Below, in pieces: positions 1-5,957 of a stretch of DNA of 5,957 nt (within the stretch, counting starts at the first letter, position 1; every line of letters begins with the position of its first letter). This DNA is from Chloroflexota bacterium (lineage in GTDB: Bacteria; Chloroflexota; Limnocylindria; P2-11E). The notes beneath the pieces are model-generated. The model was not told the DNA's origin and made no database searches. It worked only from the letters and a program-made list of their open reading frames with translations. The stretch is taken from NCBI GenBank assembly GCA_016875665.1, contig VGPA01000088.1, positions 1 to 5,957 of the forward strand, written 5' to 3'. Position numbers and translations under genes: made by a program.

Positions 1-2898
1 GATCGCGTCGAGCCGCGCGCGGAGGGCTTGCCCGTTGGCGCGCCCGAGCGTTTCGAGCGCGGTGAGCCGCACGCGCAGCGCGCGGACCTCGCCGAGGGTG
101 CGGTTGGCCGAGCTGAAGGCGTCGCGCAGGCGCAGCAGCAGCGCTTCTTGCCGCACCAGGTCGGCCTGGGAGACCCCCGTTCCGGGGTCGGCCTGAATCT
201 CGAACGATGCCGAACGGACCGCCCCGTCAACCTCGATCCGCACGCTGTAGGTCCCCGGCACCGCGAGCGGCCCGGCCGGGGGCCGCTCGCCCCGGAAGAA
301 GTCGACCGAGCTCGGGACGGCCGCCCGCCCAACCCCGGCCGGGGCAGCGGCCGGCACATCGGCGGGACCGTCGAGGCGCGTGTCCCACACGAATCGGTGG
401 AGGCCGGCCGACGTCGCGGGCGCCGGCCTGGCGCCGCTCGTGAAGCGCCGCACCTCGCCGCCGCGCGCATCGGAGATCACCAGCGCGACCGCGGCGGCGT
501 CCTTCGGCAGGAAGTAGCGCACCACCACGCCGCGCGGCGGATTGCGGCTCGCGTCCAGGAAGTCCTCCGCGACGTCGCCTTCCTCGGCCAGTGGCGTGTA
601 GGTCACGGTCGCGGCGCCCTCGATCCGGTAGTTGTGGCCGGGTGACGGCGCGCGCGCGGTGCGCGGTGCGCCCAGCCGCTGGTACGGCCGGGGCGCGAAC
701 AGGTGGGGCGCAACTCCGCGCGCGACCCGTGCGAAGGAGTCGCGCAGCGCGGTCATGTCGTCGAGGATCCAGAAGCCGCGGCCGTGCGTTGCGACGACCA
801 GGTCGCCGTCCTTGACGATGAGGTCGTAGATCGGCACCGTCGGCAGGTTCCCCTTCAGCGGCGACCACGACTCTCCGTCGTCGAACGAGACGTGGACACC
901 GGTTTCCGTGCCGCAGAACAGCAGCCCCGGGACGACGGGATCCTCGCGGATCACCCGGGTGAAGACGTCCGCCGGCAGACCGGCCACGATCGAGGTCCAG
1001 GTCCGGCCGCCGTCGCGCGTGCGGAAGAGCATCGGCGCGAAGTCGTCGAGCAGGTACCGCGTCACCGCGAGGTAGGCGCGTCGGGGATCGTGCGCGGAGG
1101 GCTCCACGCAGCTGACCAGGGTCCACTCTTTCACCGCGCGGGGAGTGACATCGAGCCAGGTGCTCCCGCCATCTCGCGACGTCTGCACCTTGCCGTCGTC
1201 GGTGCCCGCCCAGAGCACACCCGGCTTGACCGCCGACTCAGCGAACGAGTAGATCGTCCCGACTCGCTCGCGCTCGTTCATCGGCGCGTCGCGCCGCGCC
1301 GGATTCCCACCGGGCTCGAGGCGACCGGTGTCATTGAGCGTGAGATCGGGGCTGATCGCGCGCCAGGTGGTGCCCTCGTCCTCGGTACGGAACACGCGCT
1401 CGGCGCACACGTAGAGGGCGTTCGCGTCGTGCGGTGAGAGCACGATCGGGTGCGACCAACCGAAGCGGTGCTTGACCGTGCTCGCCGCGCTGCCCCACGC
1501 GTCCATCTCCGGGTGGACGTCGATCGCGGCGGACTGCCCGGTCCGCTCGTCGTACCGCGTCAGCTCGCCCGCGAAGTTGCCCGCATACACGATGTGCGGG
1601 TCGTCCGGCCGCACGGCGATCCAGCCGCTCTCGCCGCCGCCGACATCCCGCGCAGCCCCGTTGGGAATGGCCGCGAGCGCCGACCGGCTCGGCACGGCGA
1701 TCGTGCCCGAGTCCTGCTGCGCCCCGTAGACGTGGTACGGCACGCGCGCATCGGCCACGACGCGGTACAGCTCGGCGGTCGGCTGGTTGTTCGTCCGCGA
1801 CCAGCTGGCGCCGGCCGTGAACGTGACGCCGGCGCCGCCGTCGCAGCCGACGATCATGCGGCGCGAGTCGCGCGGGTCGATCCACAGGTCGTGGTTGTCG
1901 CCGTGCGGGGTGGGCACCCGTTGGAAGGTCGCGCCGGCGTCCACCGAACGCCAGAGATCCCCGTTCATCACCCACACCGTGTCCGGATCGCTCGGGTCGG
2001 CGACGATGTGGCAGTAGTAGTAGCCGCGGAAGTAGAGGTTCGAGTCCCCGCTGCCGCGCACCCAGGTCGAGCCGCCGTCGTCCGATCGGTACAGGCCCCC
2101 TTGCTCGGCCTCGATCACGGCGAACACGCGCCCCGCGCGCGCCGGCGAGGCGGCGACGCCGACGCGGCCGATGATCCCCGCCGGAAGCCCGGGCATGCGG
2201 GTGAGGTCGGTCCAGGTGCTGCCGCCGTCCGTCGAGCGGAAGATCCCGCTTCCGGGCCCGCCGCTCGAGACGATCCACGGCAGGCGAATCGCCTCCCATG
2301 TCGCGGCGTAGACGTTGCGCGGGTTCCGGGCATCGATGCTCACATCGATCGCGCCGGCGTTCGGCCCGCGGTCGAGCACTTTGGTCCAGGTGCGCCCGCC
2401 GTCGCGCGAGCGGTAGAGGCCGCGCTCCCGGCTGGGGCCGTGGGCGTGGCCGAGGGCGGCGACGAACACGGTGTCCGCATCGCGGGGGTCGCTGCGGATC
2501 TTGCCGATGTGTCGCGTGTCGGCGAGGCCGAGGTGGGTCCAGGTCGCGCCCGCGTCGGTCGAGCGGTAGACGCCGTCACCGTGCGCGACGTCCCCCCGGA
2601 TGCAGGACTCCCCCATTCCCGCATAGATGACGGTGCGGTCGGCGGGAGCCACCTCGAGCGCACCGACCGAGGCGCGACGGAAGAAGCCGTCCGAGACGTT
2701 GGTCCAGTACGTTCCGCCGTCGACGGTCTTCCAGACGCCGCCGCCGGTCGAGCCGAAGTACAGGACATGCTGCTCGACCGGGTCTCCGGCGACGGCCACG
2801 ACCCTACCGCCACGCCACGGGCCGACCGATCGCCAGCCGAACGCATCGAGCTGCGGCGCGAGGGTGCGGGTGGCGCGGTTGGCTATTCCTCCAGCCAC
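1..2898 (-). CDS. Asp-box (BNR/VPS10-like) beta-propeller protein, 3' end beyond window
   Basis: The frame is open from a GTG at 2898 to the left edge (966 codons, C-terminus missing). Ten Asp-box motifs of the S/T-x-D-x-G-x-T/S-W type are visible, with their D-G-G/D-x-G cores near residues 60, 115, 166, 224, 274, 320, 507, 576, 629 and 673. A degenerate one lies near 361. These are beta-propeller hairpins as in sialidases and sortilin/Vps10. Other recognisable family stretches are WRSVGPWRGGRV (22-33), HGDNHDLWIDP (332-342), FTRVIREDP (646-654) and ATHGRGFWILDD (703-714). An Ig-like beta segment (about 786-905) and a charged helical tail (910-966) follow. Relatives are annotated as glycosyl hydrolase, sialidase or PSII stability factor-like and, as I recall, are usually a little over 1000 residues. 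I see no established catalytic set, so enzymatic function is unproven. No signal peptide follows the chosen start. The gene overlaps the upstream binding-protein gene by 16 nt, which suggests co-transcription. Family assignment is firm; function is unknown. Confidence 0.9.
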   Translation of the reverse strand, partial: MAGGIANRATRTLAPQLDAFGWRSVGPWRGGRVVAVAGDPVEQHVLYFGSTGGGVWKTVDGGTYWTNVSDGFFRRASVGALEVAPADRTVIYAGMGESCIRGDVAHGDGVYRSTDAGATWTHLGLADTRHIGKIRSDPRDADTVFVAALGHAHGPSRERGLYRSRDGGRTWTKVLDRGPNAGAIDVSIDARNPRNVYAATWEAIRLPWIVSSGGPGSGIFRSTDGGSTWTDLTRMPGLPAGIIGRVGVAASPARAGRVFAVIEAEQGGLYRSDDGGSTWVRGSGDSNLYFRGYYYCHIVADPSDPDTVWVMNGDLWRSVDAGATFQRVPTPHGDNHDLWIDPRDSRRMIVGCDGGAGVTFTAGASWSRTNNQPTAELYRVVADARVPYHVYGAQQDSGTIAVPSRSALAAIPNGAARDVGGGESGWIAVRPDDPHIVYAGNFAGELTRYDERTGQSAAIDVHPEMDAWGSAASTVKHRFGWSHPIVLSPHDANALYVCAERVFRTEDEGTTWRAISPDLTLNDTGRLEPGGNPARRDAPMNERERVGTIYSFAESAVKPGVLWAGTDDGKVQTSRDGGSTWLDVTPRAVKEWTLVSCVEPSAHDPRRAYLAVTRYLLDDFAPMLFRTRDGGRTWTSIVAGLPADVFTRVIREDPVVPGLLFCGTETGVHVSFDDGESWSPLKGNLPTVPIYDLIVKDGDLVVATHGRGFWILDDMTALRDSFARVARGVAPHLFAPRPYQRLGAPRTARAPSPGHNYRIEGAATVTYTPLAEEGDVAEDFLDASRNPPRGVVVRYFLPKDAAAVALVISDARGGEVRRFTSGARPAPATSAGLHRFVWDTRLDGPADVPAAAPAGVGRAAVPSSVDFFRGERPPAGPLAVPGTYSVRIEVDGAVRSASFEIQADPGTGVSQADLVRQEALLLRLRDAFSSANRTLGEVRALRVRLTALETLGRANGQALRARLDAI

Positions 2899-4463
2899 GT
2901 CTTTTCGTTGACGTAGAGCGACTCGTTGCGGATCACGGGGTCGTGCAGCTTGGCGCTGGTGCCGGTGAGTTGCGTGACCGAGAGGAGCCACACCCCCAGC
3001 GCTTGGGCGGAGATCTGCTCCTGCGCCGACTTGATCAGCGCGTCGCGCTTCGCCGTGTCGAGCTCGAGCTGTGCGCCCTTGGCGAGCGTATCGATCTCGG
3101 GAACGCACGAGCCGGCACTGTTGAAGCCGACCGGCGCGAAGAAGTCGCAGCCGAAGCGCCGCAGGTAGTAGTCCGCCGGGCCCGGCGACGGCGTGCCGCT
3201 GGTGTTCCAGTACATCTCCAAGGTCGACTTCCGCGGGTCCTGACGAAGCAGCTCGAGGTACTTGGCGTTCTCGACGATCGTGAGGTCGATGTTCACGCCG
3301 ACCGCGCGCCACATCTGCTGCATGGCCTGCTCGATCTCGAAGTCCTTGAGGTAGATCCCCTTCGTCCCCACGAAGTTCGCGCTGAAGCCGTTGGGGTACC
3401 CGGCGTCGGCCAGGAGCTGCCTGGCCCGCGCGGGGTCGTACTTGAACCCGGGCAGCTCGACGTAGCCCGGTGCGCCGACGGGGATGAGGCCGCCCTGCGG
3501 CTTCCCCAACCCGACGAGCGTGTTCTTGATCAGGGAGTCCTTGTCGATCGCGTGGTTGAGAGCCTGGCGCACCCGAAGATCGCTGTACGGCTTCTTCTGG
3601 AGGTTGAGACCGGTGTAGTAGTGGCGCTGCGTGTCGTTGCGGATGAGCTTCAACCGGGAGTTCTTCTCGACCCGTTCGATGTGCTCGGGGTTGAGGCGAA
3701 TCGCGAGTTGGATGTCGCCCGACTCCAGTCCGATGACCCGCGACTCCGTCTCCGGACGTGGCCGCACGACGACTCGGTCGAGGAACGGGGCGCCCCCCCA
3801 ATAGCCGTCGAAGCGCTCCAGGGTGATGTTGTCGTCCTTCACCCACTGCACGAACTTGAACGGCCCGGTCCCGACCGGGTTCCTCGCCATGTCCTTGCCG
3901 AACTTCTTGAACGCCTCGGCGCTGAAGATCGAGGTCTGGCTGCCACCACTGACGCGCGTGTAGAAGAGCGGATCGACGTACTTGGTCGTGAACCGGACGG
4001 TGAACGCGTCGACGACTTCGACCTTGTCGAGGAGCGGGGTCCAGGTGCCGGTGACGAGCGTGCGCTCGGGCCCCTGGATGCGGTCGAAGACGAACTTGAC
4101 CGAGCTGGCGTCGAACGCCGATCCGTCGTGGAACCGTACGCCCTGGCGGAGCTTGAAGGTCCAGGTCAGGCCGCTCGACTCCCAGCTCGTCGCGAGGCTG
4201 GGAACGTATGCCAGCGACGCGTCCTGCCGAACGAGGCCCTCGAACAGCATCGCGGCGCTGTTGGCACCCACCGCGTCGGCGACGTTGGTCGGATCCAGCG
4301 TGATCGCGTCCGCAGCGGCGGCGTAGGTCACGGTGCCACCACGTCGGGGCTGCGGGGCGGGAGGCGGAGCGGGGGTCGCCGCAGGGGCGCAGGCCACGGC
4401 CGCGGCGGCCACGCCCGACGCCCCGATCGCCTTCAGGAAGGAACGCCGCTGCATGCTGCTCAT
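2883..4463 (-). CDS. ABC transporter substrate-binding protein, family 5 (peptide/oligopeptide type), Tat-lipoprotein-like leader
   Basis: This is a complete 526-residue gene from ATG to TAG, the usual length for DppA/OppA/NikA-type binding proteins. Such proteins capture peptides or other small solutes outside the membrane and hand them to an ABC importer. The leader has QRRSFLK (residues 5-11, twin-arginine type), a hydrophobic Ala/Val stretch, and Cys25 after A-V-A (lipobox-like). A Pro/Ala-rich linker follows to RRGGTVTYA (40-48). Family hallmarks are LATSW (90-94), WTFKLRQGVRFHDG (101-114), RNPVGTGPFKF (194-204), a VRQALNHAIDKD stretch and DPARARQLLADAGYPNGF. Cys439 and Cys453 may pair. 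The ATG at 4463 is preceded by GGGAGG; a second in-frame ATG at 4454 is possible but less well placed, and both keep the RR motif. The protein closely resembles the product of the gene 25 nt upstream, including the shared C-terminus EKTWLEE. Family is certain; the ligand cannot be read from sequence. The permease and ATPase genes are not in the window. Confidence 0.96.
   Translation of the reverse strand: MSSMQRRSFLKAIGASGVAAAAVACAPAATPAPPPAPQPRRGGTVTYAAAADAITLDPTNVADAVGANSAAMLFEGLVRQDASLAYVPSLATSWESSGLTWTFKLRQGVRFHDGSAFDASSVKFVFDRIQGPERTLVTGTWTPLLDKVEVVDAFTVRFTTKYVDPLFYTRVSGGSQTSIFSAEAFKKFGKDMARNPVGTGPFKFVQWVKDDNITLERFDGYWGGAPFLDRVVVRPRPETESRVIGLESGDIQLAIRLNPEHIERVEKNSRLKLIRNDTQRHYYTGLNLQKKPYSDLRVRQALNHAIDKDSLIKNTLVGLGKPQGGLIPVGAPGYVELPGFKYDPARARQLLADAGYPNGFSANFVGTKGIYLKDFEIEQAMQQMWRAVGVNIDLTIVENAKYLELLRQDPRKSTLEMYWNTSGTPSPGPADYYLRRFGCDFFAPVGFNSAGSCVPEIDTLAKGAQLELDTAKRDALIKSAQEQISAQALGVWLLSVTQLTGTSAKLHDPVIRNESLYVNEKTWLEE
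2896..2906 (-). promoter_or_regulatory. Start region of the propeller gene: weak purine-rich leader and GTG start
   Basis: The only plausible in-frame start near the conserved N-terminus is GTG at 2898-2896, preceded by GAAAAGA (2906-2900), a weak Shine-Dalgarno. The next in-frame GTG upstream, at 2991, would create a 109-nt overlap. No ATG, GTG or TTG lies in frame between 2895 and the conserved WRSVGPWRGGR block. The start lies inside the upstream gene, so translation is probably coupled to it. Confidence 0.45.
3852..3914 (-). repeat. Paralogue-conserved DNA block, copy in the second binding-protein gene
   Basis: This 63-bp segment matches 5443-5505 at 59 positions, with uninterrupted identical runs of 30 bp (3852-3881) and 24 bp (3891-3914). 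It encodes the KKFGKDMARNPVGTGPFKF region. It reflects duplication of the two binding-protein genes plus strong protein conservation, or gene conversion. Confidence 0.75.
4389..4463 (-). other. Predicted Tat-type lipoprotein signal peptide of the second binding protein
   Basis: Residues 1-25 contain the twin-arginine core RRSFLK (6-11), a weakly hydrophobic Gly/Ala/Val region (12-24) and Cys25 as the presumed lipidation site, followed by a Pro/Ala linker. The lipobox -3 position is Ala rather than the usual Leu, so lipidation is likely but not certain. Export by the Tat route is inferred from the RRxFLK pattern. Confidence 0.7.
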
Positions 4464-4467
4464 TTTT

Positions 4468-4473
4468 CCTCCC
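4468..4473 (-). promoter_or_regulatory. Ribosome binding site of the second binding-protein gene
   Basis: On the minus strand GGGAGG is followed by AAAA and then the ATG at 4463. This is a strong Shine-Dalgarno match with a short 4-nt spacer, and it supports choosing 4463 rather than the in-frame ATG at 4454. Confidence 0.8.
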
Positions 4474-4487
4474 GCGCCCGTGGGCGC
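4474..4487. repeat. Short inverted repeat in the 25-nt intergenic gap
   Basis: GCGCCC-GT-GGGCGC is a perfect 6-bp inverted repeat between the stop of the first binding-protein gene and the ribosome binding site of the second. With only two central bases, the practical hairpin is a 5-bp GC stem with a 4-nt loop. There is no T-run, so it does not look like an intrinsic terminator. It could affect translation or mRNA processing between the two genes, or be chance in GC-rich DNA. Confidence 0.35.
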
Positions 4488-4488
4488 A

Positions 4489-5957
4489 TCACTCTTCGAG
4501 CCAGGTCTTCTCGTCGACGGTGAGGATCGTGTCCTTGCGGAACACCGCCCCGTGGAGCTTGCGGCTCATCCCGGCGACCTCCTGCACGCCGAGGAGCCAG
4601 ATCGCGGGCGTCTGCTGGGCGAGGAGGTCCTGTGCCTGCTTCAGCATCGGTCCCCGCTTGGCCTCGTCCGTGGTCCGCAGCGCCTCCTGCGCCAGGTCGG
4701 AGATGCGGCGGTCGCAGAAGCCGCTCGAATTGTTCGTCGGCTGGTCGCAGCCGAACTGCTGCTCGATGTAGTCGACGGCGGTGGCGGTCACGAACGAGTT
4801 CTGGAACATCTCGAGCGTGGTCTCCCGCGTCGTGCGCAGGACGTCCAGATACTTCGCCAGCTCGAAGATCTCGAGCTTGACGTCGACGCCCACCGCCTTG
4901 AGCTGGAGCTGGATCGCTTGGTCGAGCTCGAAGTCCTTCGGGTACGCGCCCTTCGTGCCGACCAATGTGGTCGAGAAGCCGTTCGGGTAACCGGCCTCCG
5001 CGAGCAGCTGCTTCGCCTTCGCCGGGTCGTACGGGAACGGCGCAACCGCCGAGTAGCCGGCGACACCCGGCGGAACGTGGGTGCCCAGCGCCTCCGCGAG
5101 GCCCCCGTAGATGTTCGCGACGATGGATCGCTTGTCCACGGCGTAGTTGAGCGCCTGCCGGACGCGGGGATCGGAGAACGGCTTCTTGCGGACGTTCATC
5201 CCGATGAACATCGTCCGCGTGGTGGTCTTGGCCTCCTTCTTGAGGCGCTCGTTCGCGTCGAGCCGGCCGACATTCTCCGGGCTCATGCGGATCGCGAGCT
5301 GCACGTCCCCCGACTCGAGGGCGATCAGCCTCGCCTGCGCGTCCGGGACGGGGCGGATGATGACCTTGTCAAGGTACGGTGCGCCGCCCCAGTAGTCGTC
5401 GTTGCGGACGGCGACGAAACGCTCGTCCTTGATCCACTCCGAGAACTTGAACGGCCCGGTCCCGACCGGGTTGCGCGCGAGGTCCTTGCCGAACTTCTTG
5501 AACGCATCGGGGCTCTCGATCTGCACCGCCGACCGAAGCGACAGCATGGTCGGCATGTCGGCGAACGGGAACTTGGTGATGAACCGGTTGGTGAACTCGC
5601 TGACGACGTCGACACGCTCGAGCACGGCACGCCAGACGCCTGCGCGGAGCGTGTTCTCGGGTCCGAGAAGGCGATCGAAGTGCGCCTTGACCGCCGCGGC
5701 GTTGAAAGGAGTGCCGTCGTGGAACCGCACACCGCGCCGCAGCTCGAACGTCCAGGCCGTGCCGTCCGCCTGCCAGCTCGTGGCGAGCTTGGGGATGAGC
5801 TGGAGGTCAGGGGTCGCGCCGACGAGCGAGTCGTACACGAGGAACAGGGCCGCGCCGGACGTCACGTCGCCGGAGTTGGGCGGATCGAGGCTGGTGATGT
5901 CGGCGCTCGCCGCGTACGTGAGCGTCCCGCCGCGGCGGGGCGCGCGCGCGGTCGGCG
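4489..5957 (-). CDS. ABC transporter substrate-binding protein, family 5, 5' end beyond window
   Basis: The frame is open from the right edge to a TGA at 4491-4489, giving 488 visible residues. It begins in the linker just before APRRGGTLTYAASADI, so by alignment to its paralogue only about 33 residues (signal peptide and linker) are missing. The internal GTG at 5865 is not the real start, because conserved mature sequence lies upstream of it. Family 5 hallmarks in visible numbering are LATSW (57-61), WTFELRRGVRFHDG (68-81), RNPVGTGPFKF (161-171), VRQALNYAVDKR, DPAKAKQLLAEAGYPNGF and EKTWLEE at the end. Cys403 and Cys414 match the Cys pair of the downstream paralogue, with a loop three residues shorter. 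The role is an extracytoplasmic solute receptor for an ABC importer, probably for peptides or a similar compound; the ligand is unknown. It is the first gene of the visible operon, and its promoter and any preceding transporter genes lie beyond the right edge. Confidence 0.95.
   Translation of the reverse strand, partial: PTARAPRRGGTLTYAASADITSLDPPNSGDVTSGAALFLVYDSLVGATPDLQLIPKLATSWQADGTAWTFELRRGVRFHDGTPFNAAAVKAHFDRLLGPENTLRAGVWRAVLERVDVVSEFTNRFITKFPFADMPTMLSLRSAVQIESPDAFKKFGKDLARNPVGTGPFKFSEWIKDERFVAVRNDDYWGGAPYLDKVIIRPVPDAQARLIALESGDVQLAIRMSPENVGRLDANERLKKEAKTTTRTMFIGMNVRKKPFSDPRVRQALNYAVDKRSIVANIYGGLAEALGTHVPPGVAGYSAVAPFPYDPAKAKQLLAEAGYPNGFSTTLVGTKGAYPKDFELDQAIQLQLKAVGVDVKLEIFELAKYLDVLRTTRETTLEMFQNSFVTATAVDYIEQQFGCDQPTNNSSGFCDRRISDLAQEALRTTDEAKRGPMLKQAQDLLAQQTPAIWLLGVQEVAGMSRKLHGAVFRKDTILTVDEKTWLEE
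5443..5505 (-). repeat. Paralogue-conserved DNA block, copy in the first binding-protein gene
   Basis: This is the partner of 3852-3914, at a constant offset of 1591 bp. The four mismatches all fall in the nine bases between the two identical runs (5473-5481). It encodes the KKFGKDLARNPVGTGPFKF region of the first binding protein. Confidence 0.75.

Noticed and set aside
28..1437. Plus-strand open frames at 28-645 and 703-1437
   Set aside because: They are low-complexity Arg/Ala/Gly/His-rich translations antisense to the propeller gene, with no family features.
227..2846. Minus-strand open frames at 227-1126, 1331-2299 and 2340-2846 as separate genes
   Set aside because: They are in other frames from the continuous 966-codon propeller frame and translate to Arg/Ser/Pro-rich sequence. 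The propeller frame gives coherent repeated motifs throughout, so no frameshift or split gene is needed.
1..2898. Naming the propeller protein a sialidase, because of its Asp-boxes
   Set aside because: Asp-boxes are structural and occur in many propellers. I could not identify the sialidase arginine triad with its Tyr/Glu pair, so the name would overstate the evidence.
1450..2916. Long plus-strand open frame (488 codons) opposite the propeller gene
   Set aside because: Its His/Arg/Val/Ala-rich sequence has no domain, and the minus-strand frame with repeated Asp-boxes covers the whole stretch. Long antisense frames are expected at this GC content.
3866..3881. Inverted repeat CCCGGT-CCCG-ACCGGG as an operator or terminator, also present near 5457-5472
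   Set aside because: It lies inside the conserved coding motif NPVGTGPF in both paralogues and is explained by codon choice. There is no T-run and no gene end nearby.
4474..4488. Rho-independent terminator between the two binding-protein genes
   Set aside because: The stem is short, the loop is tiny and no U-run follows; the next ribosome binding site begins immediately.
2943..4523. Long plus-strand open frame (526 codons) opposite the second binding-protein gene
   Set aside because: It is a shadow of the minus-strand gene in high-GC DNA. Its translation is Arg/Val/Leu/Asp-rich without recognisable domains, while the minus strand encodes a clear family 5 protein.
1..5957. CRISPR array, tRNA/rRNA gene, insertion sequence or defence system
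   Set aside because: No regularly spaced repeats, cloverleaf or rRNA signature, transposase motif or defence domain was seen; coding sequence of the three genes fills the window.

Overview
The window is high-GC bacterial DNA (roughly two thirds G+C by eye). It carries three genes, all on the minus strand, so transcription runs from right to left. The first and last genes run off the window. Spacing is tight: a 25-nt gap between the first two genes and a 16-nt overlap between the last two. This makes a single operon likely. No promoter, terminator, RNA gene, mobile element or CRISPR array was recognised. Nearly every base is coding, and no stretch over 300 bases lacks a gene.

Layout in transcription order. 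(1) Positions 5957-4489 encode a family 5 (peptide/nickel/oligopeptide type) ABC-transporter solute-binding protein. It lacks only its N-terminal signal region, which lies beyond the right edge. (2) Positions 4463-2883 encode a second, complete 526-residue solute-binding protein of the same family, clearly a paralogue of the first. It has a twin-arginine/lipoprotein-type leader. (3) Positions 2898-1 are one uninterrupted reading frame of 966 codons that continues past the left edge. It encodes a large multi-bladed beta-propeller protein with repeated Asp-box (BNR/sialidase-like) motifs. It belongs to the uncharacterised 'glycosyl hydrolase / VPS10-sortilin-like / photosystem II stability factor-like' family, and has a C-terminal Ig-like segment and helical tail.

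How they may work together: the two binding proteins should sit outside the cytoplasmic membrane and deliver related but distinct solutes (peptides or similar small organic compounds) to an ABC importer. Its permease and ATPase genes are not in the window. The propeller protein is tied to them by gene overlap, but no signal peptide is visible on it and its biochemical function is unknown. Any functional link is inference from gene order.

The organism cannot be fixed from this window. The leaderless Asp-box propeller and this style of tandem binding protein recall Chloroflexota, Rokubacteria (Methylomirabilota) or similar high-GC soil and sediment lineages. That is an impression from family memory, not a result. 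I see no clear evidence of a novel defence or mobile system. The most unusual aspect is the propeller gene overlapping a transporter binding-protein gene.
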